Part shown: positions 32,168 through 42,838 of the stretch, piece by piece
Position numbering within the stretch: the first letter of the stretch is position 1
Layout of the letters: each line of letters starts with the position of its first letter
From: Saccharopolyspora shandongensis
Lineage (GTDB): Bacteria; Actinomycetota; Actinomycetes; Mycobacteriales; Pseudonocardiaceae
Direction: 5' to 3'
Length of the DNA stretch: 64,000 nt
Assembly (NCBI RefSeq): GCF_900106995.1
Contig: NZ_FNOK01000012.1
Span: forward strand, 1-64,000
Translations under genes and position numbers: made by a program
The notes under the pieces: model-generated
Told to the model about the DNA's origin: nothing
Database searches by the model: none
Seen by the model: the letters and a program-made list of their open reading frames with translations, nothing else

Positions 32168-32613
32168 CGCTTTATCGCTTCGTCATGATTCTTGAGGGGA
32201 GCGACTCCCCCCAAACCCCCTACGGTGCGGTGGCCGCCTTTCATCGGCTCCTTGCGCGGGTAGCGTTCCCGGCCTGCTCTCGGACCAGCCCTCCAGGGTT
32301 CGAATAAGCTCCCCCCCAGCCCCCGCCCGGTGGGCTTCGCCTCCGGATCCCGGCCGTGGTTGCGTTGGGGGGAGCGGGGTTTGAACGAGCTCCCCTCGGG
32401 TCCACCGAATTCGTCGTGGTACGAACTCCTTTCTTCGAGGCCACGACCGGGGTTTGCGCGGTCGGCGCGTGATCCCATCTCGGCGATCAGGGGGCTCGTT
32501 CCGGGGGCTTCTGTTGGTTGCCGGTACTGATCTCTGAGATGTGGTCGGTGGCCTCGTTCAGCGCCGTTGCCTGACTCGACCGCCTGCGCATGCCGAGGGT
32601 CGTCCCGCAGCCT
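32168..32613. other. Gene-free stretch, G/C-run rich
   Basis: 446 nt without a convincing gene. It has several runs of 5-8 C or G and repeated GGGGAGC / GCTCCCC words (for example near 32198, 32310, 32370 and 32390). No tRNA fragment matching the 3' end of tRNA-Ala was seen. Confidence 0.5.
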
Positions 32614-33333
32614 CTAGTCGTTGTATTCGCCCGGTGGGCCGGCGTCGCGCTGGCTATTCGGGTACGGCCATGGGTTGGGCAGGCAGCCGCGCAGTCCGAG
32701 TGTCTGCTGCTGCATCACGGGCGCCGACTGTCCCGGCCCCGGGCAGTGTTCGTGCCGGTGGCCGAGGCGGTGACCGGTCTTGTAGGTGACCATGTACTCG
32801 CGGTAGGTCGACAGCGGTGCCCCGTAGTCGGGGACTCCGTCGACCCAGCGGGCCACGTTCAGCACCACGCTGGCGCCGTTGCGGCAGGAGGTGTAGCCGT
32901 CGGGCGGGCCGCCGCAGAGCTCGTCGCGGGTAGCCGGGGTGGCGAGGTAGATCGTGAAGTCGACGGGCTCGTCCGCGCCGACCTGCTGGAACCGCCAGTC
33001 GCCGCCGGCGGTCCAGCCGCGTGGATCGCCCAGGATGGTGCGGATTTCCCCGGCGATCTCGGTCGGGTCGACGCCAGTGCTGTCTTCTTCCACCGCGATC
33101 CGGTACTTCATCAACCGTCCACTGTGTCCGGCAATATCGCCCCCGGCCAGGGCGTACGTCCAGTTCCCCGATCCGGTGACCTGATAGTGCACGGCCGGTG
33201 CCGGACTCGCCTGCGGTAGCGGGCGTGTGCTCGGGTACTGGATCGGCGGGGTCGGGGTGTCGGCCTGGCACCCGACGGACGCGAACATGACGGCGAGGAC
33301 CACGGGGATGGCGGCGCGCTTGACGTTGGGCAC
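32614..33333 (-). CDS. DUF3152 lipoprotein
   Basis: 239 aa from GTG 33333, with GAGGAGG just upstream. Signal peptide with lipobox 'FASVGC' (Cys about residue 21), then a Pro-rich linker and the DUF3152 domain: 'DPRGWTAGGDWRFQQV', 'GHRLGHRHEHCPGPG' (zincin-like His cluster) and 'QQTLGLRGCLPNPWPYP' at the end. Probably a secreted lipid-anchored metalloprotease-like protein. The usual first His of an HExxH motif is not clear, so activity is uncertain. Confidence 0.82.
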   Translation of the reverse strand: MPNVKRAAIPVVLAVMFASVGCQADTPTPPIQYPSTRPLPQASPAPAVHYQVTGSGNWTYALAGGDIAGHSGRLMKYRIAVEEDSTGVDPTEIAGEIRTILGDPRGWTAGGDWRFQQVGADEPVDFTIYLATPATRDELCGGPPDGYTSCRNGASVVLNVARWVDGVPDYGAPLSTYREYMVTYKTGHRLGHRHEHCPGPGQSAPVMQQQTLGLRGCLPNPWPYPNSQRDAGPPGEYND

Positions 33334-33357
33334 GGTGCCTCCTCGGCAACGGGGAGG

Positions 33358-34040
33358 ATGACCGGGGATCACTACGTGTGCGCGAACATCCTGGTGGCCG
33401 AGGACGACCGGAAACAGGCCGAGTTGCTCCGCTCGTACCTGGAACTGGACGGCCACGATGTCCTCGTCGCCCACGATGGACGGTCCACTATCGCGCACGC
33501 CCGCCGGCAGCCGCCCGACCTGCTGCTGCTGGACGTGATGCTGCCCGATGTGGACGGTGTGGAGGTCTGCCGCATCCTGCCGAGCGGACACGACCGCCGC
33601 GGTGGCCGAAGTGGCCGTGCTGATGCTCACCGCGCGGTCCACTGAGGGATCTGCTGCTCGGCCTGGACCGGGGCGCCGATGACTACCTCACCAAGCCGTA
33701 CAGCCCGCGCGAGCTGATGGCCAGGGTGCGCAGCCTGCTGCGGTGGGCGCTGCGCGAGTCCGATGCCGGCAGCCAGGTACTCGTGGTCGGGGGCCTCACG
33801 ATCGACAGTCGCCGCCACTAGGTCACGGTGGGCGGGCAGCTCGCCGCGTGCACCCCGGTGGAGTTCACGCTGCTGTCGACCCTGGCCGCGCATCCGGGCC
33901 AGGTGTTCACCCGTGGGCAGCTGGTCGAGCACGCGTACGGGGTGGACGGTTTCGTCACCGAGCGCACGATCGACGTGCACGTGAAGAACCTGCGCCGGAA
34001 GATCGAAACCGACCCTCGGGCACCGGCCCGGCGAGGCTGA
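33358..34040 (+). pseudogene. OmpR-type response regulator, multiply broken
   Basis: The pieces read in order across frames: 'ILVAEDDRKQAELLRSYLEL' and 'LLLLDVMLPDVDGVEVCRIL' in frame 1, '[13 protein letters not shown]' after a shift near 33583, '[17 protein letters not shown]' after another near 33648, then a TAG at 33819-33821 inside the linker. The winged helix 'TPVEFTLLSTLAAHPGQVFT' to 'VHVKNLRRKIETDPR' is followed by a new junction. At least two shifts and one nonsense codon make this a dead gene rather than a sequencing slip. Confidence 0.85.
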
Positions 34041-34782
34041 TCCGCCCGCTGCGCACCGCGTTCACCGAGATGTCGGCGGACCTGGAACGCACCGAGCGGC
34101 AGCGCAACGCGATGGTCAGCGACGTCTCGCATGAGCTGCGGACGCCGTTGAGCACCATCCGCGGCTATCTGGAGGCCACCCAGGACGGGGTGAAGCAGCT
34201 GGACGAGGCCCTGATTTCCTCGCTGCACGAGGAGGCGCTGCAGTTGCAGCACATCGTCGACGACCTGCAGGACCTGGCGCTCGCGGAGGCCGGCCGGCTG
34301 CGGCTGAACCCGCGCGGGTGGTCGATCTCAGCGACCTGCTCACCCGGATCGCTGAAACCCATCGGCGCCAGGCCGCCGAGGCGGGAGTCAGCCTGACGGT
34401 CCAGCTGTCCGACGACGTGGTCCTGATCGCGGATCCGGTGCGGCTGCGCCAGGTCGTGGGCAACCTCGTGTCGAACGCGTTGCGGCACACGCCTTCCGGT
34501 GGGCAGGTCGGCATCAGCGCCGCGCAAGACGGCGACGACGCCGTGATCGAGGTCGCGGACTCCGGTGTCGGCATCGACGCCGACGACATCCCGCACGTGT
34601 TCGACCGGTTCTGGCGGGCGGAGAAGTCCCGCAACCGTGCCACCGGCGGCAGCGGCCTCGGTCTGGCCATCGTGCGGCACCTGGTCCAGGCCCACGGCGG
34701 CACCGTCACGGTGACCAGCGCGCCGGGGCACGGCAGCACCTTCACCGTCCGGATACCGCGCGAGCACCTGGTCCTGCCGTAA
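34039..34782 (+). pseudogene. Sensor histidine kinase, truncated and frameshifted
   Basis: Starts abruptly at a HAMP-like 'RPLRTAFTEMSADLERTERQ', then DHp 'MVSDVSHELRTPLSTIRGYL'. After 'LALAEAGRLRLNPR' the frame shifts near 34315 and continues 'VDLSDLLTRIAETHRRQ' with the ATP-binding part ('NLVSNALRHTP', 'DSGVGI', 'GSGLGLAIV'). The membrane sensor is gone; the response regulator's C-terminus is fused directly to the HAMP region, so a deletion removed the intervening DNA. Confidence 0.85.
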
Positions 34783-34924
34783 CCCGGTGCACTCGGCCTG
34801 GCGACATCTTCTGATCGGCGGGTGGACCGTAGCTCCGGCATGAGGACATCGTGAACGAGCGCGGTGGATGGATACCCTTGGCCATATCCCTCCAGCACCG
34901 CGCGAGACCACTTCGAGAGGCCTG

Positions 34925-36391
34925 ATGGATTTCGACGAACTCGACTTCCTGCGGCGCAACGACCCGGCGTGGCGGCTGCTGCGCGCCGACAACGCGCCGC
35001 TGGTGCTCGGGTTCCTCCGGAAGGTCTTCGTCGACGACAATGTCCGGTCGATTTCGGCCACCGAGCTGATCAGCCGTTTGGACGACGAGCTTTACGCGCT
35101 CAACGAACGTCTCGGCGAAGGCACTTTCCCCAAACCGGCCAAGGCGTACTTGGACGATTGGGCGGCACCGGCGAACGGGTGGCTGCGCAAGTACTACCCA
35201 GCCGGTTCCGATGAGGTGCATTTCGATGCGACCCCCGCCGTGGAGAAGGCGCTGACCTGGGTCGATTCGCTTCGCGAACGCTCGTTCGTGGGTACCGAGT
35301 CCCGCCTGAACACGATCTTCGAGCTGCTGCGCCAGATGGCGTACGGAGCAGAGACCGATCCCGACGCCCGGCTGGCCGCGCTGCACCGGCGCCGCGCCGA
35401 GATCGACGCCGAGATCAGCCGGGTCGCCGGGGGTGACTTCGCCGTCCTCGACGACTCGGCCCAGCGGGATCGCTACCAGCAGTTCGCCGCGACCGCGCGT
35501 GAGCTGCTGGCCGACTTCCGCGAGGTCGAGGCCAACTTCCGCGGACTCGACCGGGCTCTTCGGGCTCGGATCGCCGGTTGGGAGGGCTCCAAAGGAGAGC
35601 TGCTCGACGAGGTCGTCGGCAATCGCACGACCATCGCCGATTCGGACCAGGGACGCAGCTTCCAGGCCTTCTACGATTTCCTCCTCTCCCACGAGCGGCA
35701 GGTCGAGCTGACCGGGCTACTCGAGAAGGTGCAGACCCTGGACGCCGTCGGCGACCCCGACCCGCGGATGCGGCACATCCACCACGACTGGCTCGACGCG
35801 GCCGAACGCACCCAGGCGACGGTGCGGTTGCTGTCGGAACAGCTGCGACGATTCCTCGACGACCAGGTGTGGCTGGAGAACCGCCGGGTGATGGACATCC
35901 TGCACAGCATCGAGTCGTCCGCGCTCAAGCTCCGCGAGCAGCCCACCCCGGCTCTCACCTGCGAACTCGACGGCACAGCGCCGGTCGTCGCGCTGCCGAT
36001 GGAACGTCCGCTCTACACCCCGAGGGAGAAGGTCCCGCTGGACAGCGCGGGCATCGCCGCGGCCGACGAGGACCTCGACGCGTCCGCCCTCTTCGAGCAG
36101 GTCTACGTGGATCGTGAGCGGTTGTCCGGCATCGTGCGCCGTGAGCTGCGGGAACGCGCTCAGGTCGGGCTGCGTGAGGTACTCGGCCGCCAGCCCCTGG
36201 AACAGGGCATGGCCGAGTTGGTGGGCTACCTCTCCCTGGGCGACCCGGCATTCCAGGTCGTGTTCGACGAGACCACGCGCGAGCAGGTGAGCTGGATCGA
36301 CGACACCGGCGTGGAGCGGGTCGCGACCATACCCCGGGTGACCTACACGCGGATCTCGGACAGCGGCGGCTCCGTCGGCGGGCGTCCCTAA
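34925..36391 (+). CDS. jetA: Wadjet component JetA (DUF3375)
   Basis: 488 aa from ATG 34925. JetA is the kleisin-like subunit of the Wadjet SMC complex. It shows '[20 protein letters not shown]', helix-rich middle segments with '[19 protein letters not shown]' (coiled coil), and the C-terminal winged region '[13 protein letters not shown]'. It is the first gene of a compact operon, 1 nt before jetB. Length matches known JetA proteins (about 480-500 aa). Confidence 0.88.
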   Translation: MDFDELDFLRRNDPAWRLLRADNAPLVLGFLRKVFVDDNVRSISATELISRLDDELYALNERLGEGTFPKPAKAYLDDWAAPANGWLRKYYPAGSDEVHFDATPAVEKALTWVDSLRERSFVGTESRLNTIFELLRQMAYGAETDPDARLAALHRRRAEIDAEISRVAGGDFAVLDDSAQRDRYQQFAATARELLADFREVEANFRGLDRALRARIAGWEGSKGELLDEVVGNRTTIADSDQGRSFQAFYDFLLSHERQVELTGLLEKVQTLDAVGDPDPRMRHIHHDWLDAAERTQATVRLLSEQLRRFLDDQVWLENRRVMDILHSIESSALKLREQPTPALTCELDGTAPVVALPMERPLYTPREKVPLDSAGIAAADEDLDASALFEQVYVDRERLSGIVRRELRERAQVGLREVLGRQPLEQGMAELVGYLSLGDPAFQVVFDETTREQVSWIDDTGVERVATIPRVTYTRISDSGGSVGGRP

Positions 36392-36392
36392 C

Positions 36393-37007
36393 ATGAGCAG
36401 TGTGTCGACATCGCTCCGCCGGGATGAGCTTGACCTGCCGTTGGTCATCACGCACTTGGTGAAGGGGGTGATCTACGCGGACAGCCATGAGAAGGCCTGG
36501 CGCCATCTGCTGCCGCTGCAGGCCCAGGTGCGTGACTACGTCGGCGTGATGGGCCTGACCGTGGTCGTCGACGAAGCCGAGGGCTATGCGTTCCTGCGCT
36601 CGAAGCCCGACGACGAGGCGGACGACGGGCAGCTGCCCCGGCTGATCCCGCGCCGCGCCCTCTCCTTCCACGTGAGCCTGATCCTGGCGCTGCTGCGGAA
36701 GAAGCTTGCGGAGTTCGACGCCTCCGGTGCGGAGACCCGGCTGATCCTCACCCGCGACCAGCTGGTGGAAATGGTGCGGATGTTCCTGCCCGAGAGCAGC
36801 AACGAGGCTCGGCTGGTCGACCAGATCGACACCCAGCTCACCAAGATCGTCGAACTCGGCTTCCTGCGGCGGATCACCGGGCAGGAAGCGGCCTACGAGG
36901 TTCGCCGCATTCTCAAGGCGTTCGTCGACGGTCAGTGGCTGGCCGAGTTCGACCAGCGGCTCGCCGAGTACGCCGCGCAGCTCGGTGGCGGAGAGGAGGA
37001 GGACTGA
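36393..37007 (+). CDS. jetB: Wadjet component JetB (DUF4194)
   Basis: 204 aa. Kite-like subunit with '[20 protein letters not shown]', '[17 protein letters not shown]' and '[20 protein letters not shown]'. The last motif is the winged-helix DUF4194 signature. Its TGA overlaps the jetC ATG (TGATG) at 37005-37009. Confidence 0.88.
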   Translation: MSSVSTSLRRDELDLPLVITHLVKGVIYADSHEKAWRHLLPLQAQVRDYVGVMGLTVVVDEAEGYAFLRSKPDDEADDGQLPRLIPRRALSFHVSLILALLRKKLAEFDASGAETRLILTRDQLVEMVRMFLPESSNEARLVDQIDTQLTKIVELGFLRRITGQEAAYEVRRILKAFVDGQWLAEFDQRLAEYAAQLGGGEEED

Positions 37008-40000
37008 TGGGCGGCCTGTCCAGAGCGGCCGGTCTCGACTCGGAGGGGGCCGAGCTCGCCGGTTACCGGCTGGACCGGCTGGAGGTCTACAACTGGGGGA
37101 CCTTCGACCAGCGGGTGTGGACGTTCCACCCCGAGGGCCGCAACAGCCTGGTGACCGGCGACATCGGCTCCGGGAAGTCCACCATCGTCGACGCGATCAC
37201 CACGTTGCTGCTGCCTGCCCACCGCATCTCCTACAACAAGGCGGCGGGAGCCGAGGCGAAGGAGCGGCATCTCCGTTCGTACGTGCTGGGCTACTACAAG
37301 TCCGAACGCAACGAAGCGACCGGGGCTTCCCGGCCGGTCGGGCTGCGGGATCGCCGGTCGTTCTCGGTCGTCCTCGGTTCCTTCACCAACGTCGGGTACG
37401 ACTCGACAGTGACGCTGGCACAGGTGTTCTGGTTTCGTGACGCGTCCGTCGGCCAGCCGGACCGGTTCTACGTGACAGCGGACCGAGGCCTGACGATCGC
37501 GGGCGATTTCGCCGACTTCGGCGGGGACATCGCGGCGCTCAAGCGCAGGCTGCGCAAGCAGGATGTCCGCGTCCACGACCGATTTCCCGCCTACAGCAAG
37601 GATTTCTGCCGACGGCTCGGCATCGGGTCCGAGCAGGCGATGGAGCTGTTCCACCAGACCGTCTCGATGAAGTCGGTCGGCAACCTGAACGACTTCGTCC
37701 GCTCGCACATGCTGGAGCCGTTCGACGCCGCCGACTGGACCAACCGGTTGGTCGACCATTTCGAAGACCTGACCAAGGCGCACGAAGCGGTGCTCAAGGC
37801 ACGGACACAGCTCACCCTGCTGGAACCACTGCTTGCCGAGTGCGACGCCTATGACGAGCTCGACTCGCGGATCACGGCGGGCAAAGCCGCGCGCGAAGCC
37901 CTTCGGTTCTACTGCGCGGATCGCAAGGCGACGCTGCTGAGCGATCGGCTGACCGCGCTCGCCGGTCAGATCGGCGAGCAACAGGCGATCCTGGCGGACG
38001 CGAAGAACGACCTGGAACGGCTGCGCCGGAAGGAGCGGGATCTCGAGATCGAGCGCGCGGGCTGCGGTGGAGACCGGATCAGCCAGCTCGAAAACGAGAT
38101 CGCCACCGCGGAGAAGGAACGCGTCCGGCGCAAGCAGCGATGCGACCGGTATCACGCGTTACTGGATTCGGCCGGCTTGCCCGCCGTGGCGGACTCGGCC
38201 CAGTTCGCTGCCCGGCAGCGTGAGGTCGCGGAAAAGGCGGCTTCCCTCGACCAGAAACAGGCCGATCTGCAGAACCAGCTCACTGATATCGGCGTGGAAC
38301 GCCGCGAGCTCGACTCCGACGCCGCGGAGTTGAACGCGGAGCTGCTGAGTTTGCGGGAGCGGCGCAGCAACATTCCCAAACGCAGTCTGGACCTGCGGGA
38401 CGCACTGTGCGCGGCGCTGCGAGTCGATTCCACCGAGCTGCCATTCGCCGGCGAACTCATCCAGGTCCGTGCGGACTGCGCCGCCTGGGAAGGCGCCGCC
38501 GAACGGCTCCTGTACAGCTTCGGGCTGTCGATGCTGGTCGCGAACGAGCACTACGACGCCGTCTCCGACTGGATCAACGAACGGCACCTCGGCATCAAGC
38601 TCGTCTACTACCGGGTGCCCGGACGGCTTGGCCAGACTCCGCCCTTGCCGCTCTCGGCGCGGTCGTTGTTCGCCAAGCTGGAGATCAAGGACTCGCCGTT
38701 CTCGGCTTGGCTGGATCGCGAGCTGGCACACCGCGCCGACTACGAGTGCGTGGACACCATGGCCGAGTTCCGGCGTGCCGCTAAAGCCGTCACCCAGGCC
38801 GGGCAGATCAAAGGTGCTCGCGGCAGGCACGAGAAGGACGATGCCCGCCGGATCGGCGATCGTCGTCACTACGTGCTGGGCTGGGACAACCAGGCCAAGG
38901 TCGACGCGCTGCTCGACCAGGCCAACCGGCTGCAAGTGCAGCTGCGCGACCTCGACCAGCAGGCGACGAAGGTCAAGGCCGACCTGACTGCCAAGCGCGG
39001 GCTCGCCACCACGCTTACCTTGCTGGCGGAATTCAGCGGGTTCGCCGACATCGACTGGCAGGCTTCGGTTAACCACATTGCCGAACTCGACAGCGAGAAG
39101 CGCCGCCTGGAGCAGCAGTCGGACGAGCTGAAACGACTGACCGCGGAGCTGGATGCCGTCGGCAGGCAGATCGAGGCGGCAGAAAAGGCCAAGGACGAGG
39201 CGCAGGCGGGACTCGGAAAGCTCAGCGGCCAGCGCGAAGCCGCGGAGAACCAGCTGCGCGACACGAAGACCACGCTGGACGAACCGGCGGCCGAATCCGC
39301 GAGGGCGTCGTTTCCTCTCGTGGACGAGCGCGTCGGAACCAGAAGCTTCGCGACCCCGGAAGACTGCGACACGTGCCGTGTCGAGGTGAACGACGAGATC
39401 ACCGCGGAGATCGATCGGCTCACTGGCAGGCAGAACAAGGTCGCGGCTCGGGTGGTCGGAAAGATGGGCGACTTCCGCAAGGCGTACCCGCTGGAGACCG
39501 AGGATTTCGACAACTCGGTGCAGTCCGCGGACGAGTATCGCTCGTTGCACGAGCGGATAGCATCCGATGATCTGCCCAGGTTCGAGTCCGAGTTCAAGAC
39601 CTATCTCAACACCAACACCATCCGTGACATCGCGGGGTTCCACTCCCAGCTGACCAAGCAGGCCGAGCTGATCAAGCAGCGGATCGAGACCATCAACGAC
39701 TCGCTGGTCGACATCGACTACAACACCGACCGGTTCATCCGGCTCGAACCGCATCCCACCGTCAACGTCGAGATCCGCGACTTCCGCAAGGACCTCCGGG
39801 ACTGCACCAGCGGTTCGCTGAGCGGCGACGACTCGAACCAGTACTCCGAACAGAAGTTCCTCCAGGTGAAGGCCCTCATCGAACGGTTCCGGGGCAGGGA
39901 GGGCCAGACCGAACCCGACCGGCAGTGGACCCGCCGGGTCACCGATGTGCGCAACTGGTTCACGTTCTCCGCGTCCGAACGGTGGCGAGCCGATGACACC

Positions 40001-40396
40001 GAGCACGAGAACTACACCGACTCGGGCGGCAAATCCGGCGGTCAGAAGGAAAAACTCGCCTACACGATCCTCGCGGCGTCGCTGGCCTACCAGTTCAAGC
40101 TCGACTGGGGTGCGAGCAAGTCGAAGACCTTCCGGTTCGTGGTGATCGACGAGGCCTTCGGCCGCGGTTCCGATGAGTCGACCCGGTTCGCACTCGGCCT
40201 GTTCCGGCGGCTGGGCCTGCAACTGCTGATCGTGACACCGTTGCAGAAGATCCATGTCATCGAACCGTACGTCGCGGCGGTCGGGTTCGTGGACAACAAG
40301 ACCGGTGACAGCTCGCGGTTGCAGACCCTGACCATCGAGGAATACCAGCAACGCCAGCTCGCGCATGCCCTCAGCGCATCCAGCCAGGGCAACTGA
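37007..40396 (+). CDS. jetC: Wadjet component JetC (SMC/MukB-like ATPase)
   Basis: 1,129 aa from ATG 37007. P-loop GDIGSGKST at residues 51-59, '[18 protein letters not shown]' after it. Two long coiled-coil arms at about residues 320-460 and 610-780 flank a hinge. C-terminal signature '[18 protein letters not shown]' and Walker B '[14 protein letters not shown]' are present. It drives DNA loop extrusion that lets the complex recognise small circular DNA. All ATPase motifs are intact. Confidence 0.92.
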   Translation: MGGLSRAAGLDSEGAELAGYRLDRLEVYNWGTFDQRVWTFHPEGRNSLVTGDIGSGKSTIVDAITTLLLPAHRISYNKAAGAEAKERHLRSYVLGYYKSERNEATGASRPVGLRDRRSFSVVLGSFTNVGYDSTVTLAQVFWFRDASVGQPDRFYVTADRGLTIAGDFADFGGDIAALKRRLRKQDVRVHDRFPAYSKDFCRRLGIGSEQAMELFHQTVSMKSVGNLNDFVRSHMLEPFDAADWTNRLVDHFEDLTKAHEAVLKARTQLTLLEPLLAECDAYDELDSRITAGKAAREALRFYCADRKATLLSDRLTALAGQIGEQQAILADAKNDLERLRRKERDLEIERAGCGGDRISQLENEIATAEKERVRRKQRCDRYHALLDSAGLPAVADSAQFAARQREVAEKAASLDQKQADLQNQLTDIGVERRELDSDAAELNAELLSLRERRSNIPKRSLDLRDALCAALRVDSTELPFAGELIQVRADCAAWEGAAERLLYSFGLSMLVANEHYDAVSDWINERHLGIKLVYYRVPGRLGQTPPLPLSARSLFAKLEIKDSPFSAWLDRELAHRADYECVDTMAEFRRAAKAVTQAGQIKGARGRHEKDDARRIGDRRHYVLGWDNQAKVDALLDQANRLQVQLRDLDQQATKVKADLTAKRGLATTLTLLAEFSGFADIDWQASVNHIAELDSEKRRLEQQSDELKRLTAELDAVGRQIEAAEKAKDEAQAGLGKLSGQREAAENQLRDTKTTLDEPAAESARASFPLVDERVGTRSFATPEDCDTCRVEVNDEITAEIDRLTGRQNKVAARVVGKMGDFRKAYPLETEDFDNSVQSADEYRSLHERIASDDLPRFESEFKTYLNTNTIRDIAGFHSQLTKQAELIKQRIETINDSLVDIDYNTDRFIRLEPHPTVNVEIRDFRKDLRDCTSGSLSGDDSNQYSEQKFLQVKALIERFRGREGQTEPDRQWTRRVTDVRNWFTFSASERWRADDTEHENYTDSGGKSGGQKEKLAYTILAASLAYQFKLDWGASKSKTFRFVVIDEAFGRGSDESTRFALGLFRRLGLQLLIVTPLQKIHVIEPYVAAVGFVDNKTGDSSRLQTLTIEEYQQRQLAHALSASSQGN

Positions 40397-40397
40397 C

Positions 40398-41561
40398 ATG
40401 GCGGCAACCGGCTGGACCGCACCCGGTGATGTGATGGGCAAGCTGCGCCGACGATGGGACCGCGGCGAGTTCCTGTCCCAGCTCGCCAGGGGAGCCCGGT
40501 GGGAACCGTTGGCAATCGGGTTGCGGGGACCGACGGCGAAGGACACGTCTGCACATCTGGATCACGCACGTGCGTGGGTCGAGCAATGGCATCGTGCCCG
40601 GCATCTCCGTGTCGAGATGCGAACGGTCGGCGGCCGGGTCGCCGGCACGAACGAGATCCCCGGCCGGGTCTGGGTCGACTCGTACGAACAGCTGTGGGCC
40701 GCTCTCGGCGTGGAGCCGGATGTGCAGACCTTCGTGGCTCTGCTGGACGCGACGCGGCTCAGCGCCCCGGACCTCGCCGACTGGATGTCCGCCAAGCCGA
40801 TGGAAGTGCTCAGGCACAAAGGCGAATGGGCCAGGCTGGTCGACACCGTGCTGTGGATCGAGGCGTACGCACGTCCTGACATGTATCTCCGGCAGATCGA
40901 CGTGCCCGGCGTCGACACCAAGTTCATCGAGCGGTATCGCACCATTCTGGCGGCATTGCTGGACTGCCGGCTCGGAGAGCATCGAGTCGACCGCACCAGG
41001 TCGCCCTCGGACTTCGCCGGCCGGTACCTCTTCCGGAAGAAGCCGGCCTACGTCCGGTTCCGCCACTTGTCCGACGGTCCCGGATTCAGCGAACTTGCCG
41101 TCCGGGTGACCGAACTGGCCGATATGCCGCCCACCGCGCGCACCGTGTTCGTCGTCGAGAACGAAACGACCTACCTGGCTTTCCCGCCCGTCGAGAACGC
41201 CATCGTGATCTTCGGTGAGGGATACGCGGCATCACGGCTGCAACCCCTGCAGTGGCTGGCCGACAGGAATCTCGTCTACTGGGGCGACATCGACACCCAC
41301 GGCTTTGCGATCCTGAACAAGGTGCGCCGTACGTTCGAGGGTGCGCGATCCATGCTCATGGATCGCGCGACGCTTCTTGCGCACGAGGGCCAGTGGGTCG
41401 ACGAGCCCAGCCCCACCAGCGATCACCTCGAGGCGCTCCTCCCGGACGAGGCAAGCCTCTACACCGATCTCGTGGAGGGCGTCCTGGGTAGCTCTGTGCG
41501 GCTGGAACAAGAACGCATCGCGTACTCCGTCATCCAGCAGGCCACCCGGCAACATCACTGA
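40398..41561 (+). CDS. jetD: Wadjet nuclease JetD (DUF3322/DUF2220, TOPRIM)
   Basis: 387 aa from ATG 40398. N-terminal DUF3322 part ('LIEPLAI...WVEQWHRARHL' region, about 1-180), then a TOPRIM-type nuclease with Glu in 'VFVVENETTYLAF' (about residue 254) and Asp-x-Asp in 'YWGDIDTHGFAIL' (about 297). Cleaves plasmid DNA after JetABC extrusion. The stop at 41559-41561 is followed directly by the interior of a truncated transporter gene. Confidence 0.88.
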   Translation: MAATGWTAPGDVMGKLRRRWDRGEFLSQLARGARWEPLAIGLRGPTAKDTSAHLDHARAWVEQWHRARHLRVEMRTVGGRVAGTNEIPGRVWVDSYEQLWAALGVEPDVQTFVALLDATRLSAPDLADWMSAKPMEVLRHKGEWARLVDTVLWIEAYARPDMYLRQIDVPGVDTKFIERYRTILAALLDCRLGEHRVDRTRSPSDFAGRYLFRKKPAYVRFRHLSDGPGFSELAVRVTELADMPPTARTVFVVENETTYLAFPPVENAIVIFGEGYAASRLQPLQWLADRNLVYWGDIDTHGFAILNKVRRTFEGARSMLMDRATLLAHEGQWVDEPSPTSDHLEALLPDEASLYTDLVEGVLGSSVRLEQERIAYSVIQQATRQHH

Positions 41562-41780
41562 TCGGGGGCCGCTGAGCAGCAGCAACCCGCAGAACGACAC
41601 TGCGTAGGCGTTGTTCACCAGCGCCAGCTCGGCCTGGTCGAGCCCCAGCTCGCGCTGGATCGCGGGCAGCAGCACCGAGATCAGCGTCATCGCCGCGATG
41701 AGGGTGATCTGCACGGTGCCGAACACGGCGAAGGACACCCCCGGGGCGCCGCTGCCAGAGCGGGAGGCGGGCTGTCGCGG
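41562..41780 (-). pseudogene. MFS transporter, N-terminal fragment cut by the Wadjet cassette
   Basis: Minus strand encodes 'SFAVFGTVQITLIAAMTLIS' and continues with 'VLLPAIQRELGLDQAELALV' and 'NNAYAVSFCGLLLLSGP', the first two membrane helices of an MFS drug exporter. The reading then passes straight into antisense jetD sequence. The rest of the gene is absent. Confidence 0.72.
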
Positions 41781-41821
41781 GTGCGGCGATGGCCTGCTGC
41801 ACCAGGTTCTCCTTCGTGATC

Positions 41822-41995
41822 GGGGAGGCCGAAGGCTCCTGGCGCCGGGTAAAGATGTGCTCGGCGCCCGACTGCCGCATCGTGTTCTAAGACGGCGCCA
41901 AGGCGCGCAACAGCAGGTGGTGCGCCACGGCGGGCTGCGGGAACCGCATGAAGACCCGCACCTACCGCGCCCGCCGCCGCGCCGACGGCGCTTGA
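41822..41995 (+). pseudogene. CGNR zinc-finger regulator, C-terminal fragment with nonsense codon
   Basis: In one frame: 'EGSWRRVKMCSAPDCRIVF', then TAA, then 'DGAKARNSRWCATAGCGNRM' and 'KTRTYRARRR'. The CxxxxC...CxxxCGNR order is diagnostic for CGNR-type regulators. A TAC (Tyr) to TAA change is the simplest cause of the stop. Ends at TGA 41993-41995. Confidence 0.7.
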
Positions 41996-41996
41996 G

Positions 41997-42203
41997 GCCT
42001 TCTTGCTGGAGAACTCGTTTTGCGTGGCGGTGCAGGTGGCGGAACCTCAGGAGTCTTCTCGCTGTGGGATCCCCGACATCATGAATGACCAATTCACCAC
42101 GTCGGGGCTGTCCTCGCGAGAAGACCCCTGAGAACCCGCGGCGGTGCGAGTTGCGAGGGTGGGCTAAGCGGCTGCGCCGCTTCAAGACGACAATCCGCCC
42201 ACC
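41997..42203. repeat. Dispersed repeat, copy 1
   Basis: About 200 bp sharing long blocks with 56205-56425 in inverted orientation: CGAGTTCT / CGTTTTGCGTGGCGGTGC at one end, GTCGGGGATCCCAC (complement here) in the middle, and AAGCGGCGCAGCCGCTTAGC at the other. The latter block contains a small GCGGC-GCAG-CCGC hairpin. It encodes nothing recognisable. Confidence 0.75.
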
Positions 42204-42253
42204 GCACGTCACCGCATCCGAGACGGTCTCTTGATCTGTCACTCGTCGTGCAG

Positions 42254-42346
42254 TCACTGGACGAGCGTGCGGGTCACCTCGTCGGTTCGCTCCAGCGTCG
42301 CCAACGATGTTCCGCCGAACTTCAGAATCCGAGGTTGTGCGCGCAC
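42254..42346 (-). pseudogene. Aspartokinase-like N-terminal fragment, 30 codons
   Basis: GTG 42346 opens 'MRAQPRILKFGGTSLATLER' followed by 'TDEVTRTLVQ' and TGA at 42256-42254. 'ILKFGGTS' is the ATP-site signature of the amino-acid kinase family at the start of aspartokinases. Nothing of the remaining protein is nearby, so it is a broken gene. Confidence 0.45.
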
Positions 42347-42548
42347 TCGCACCGGGGGTGTGCACCACGGCGGCCGCGCCGACGAGGGGTCACCGGATTT
42401 CCGGAACGCGGCCGATCGAAGTGCGATCAGGATTCACTGCGGCCGCGCCACTGCGGCCTGAATTCAACGTAGGGTCGCCGCGGCACCGTGTCCCTGCGGT
42501 ATTCCGCAGGAGTCGGCGAATCTCCCGCGACGGTGCCAGGGAATGCGA

Positions 42549-42582
42549 CGAACCCGCCACTCGGCGTCGGGTGGCGGGTTCG
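42549..42582. terminator. Strong hairpin, likely terminator
   Basis: 12-bp stem CGAACCCGCCAC / GTGGCGGGTTCG with a 10-nt loop, between the gene fragments and the LuxR remnant. It probably ended the LuxR gene transcription (minus strand). Confidence 0.7.
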
Positions 42583-42625
42583 GTTGCGGTGAACGGCGAT
42601 GAGCCGGGATTGCGTTACGCGCAGT

Positions 42626-42838
42626 TCACCGCGGGTCCGAATCTCGCTCCGAAAGCCGGGTCAACGCGTCGGGCAGCTGCACCCGGCGCGATATTCCCAG
42701 CTTGCGGTAGATATTTGTGATGTGGAATTCGACGGTTCGTTGTGTTACCCGCATCTCGCCGGCGATCTCGCGGTTCGACCTGCCGTTGACGACCGATTCG
42801 GCGATACGCATTTCATGAGCGGTGAGTATGATGGGACT
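42626..42838 (-). pseudogene. LuxR-type DNA-binding domain without its N-terminus
   Basis: Minus strand reads 'SPIILTAHEMRIAESVVNGR', then 'SNREIAGEMRVTQRTVEFHI' and 'TNIYRKLGISRRVQLPDAL', a complete LuxR/GerE helix-turn-helix. The first part of the regulator is absent. An ATG at 42811 could express the bare 61-aa DNA-binding domain, but truncation is the simpler view. Confidence 0.7.

Noticed and set aside
32168..32613. Several overlapping frames on both strands after tRNA-Ala
   Set aside because: Compositions are dominated by G/C runs, no ribosome sites, no domain signal.
38159..40546. 795-aa antisense frame over jetC
   Set aside because: Mirror of the coiled-coil coding sequence; no start signal or family.
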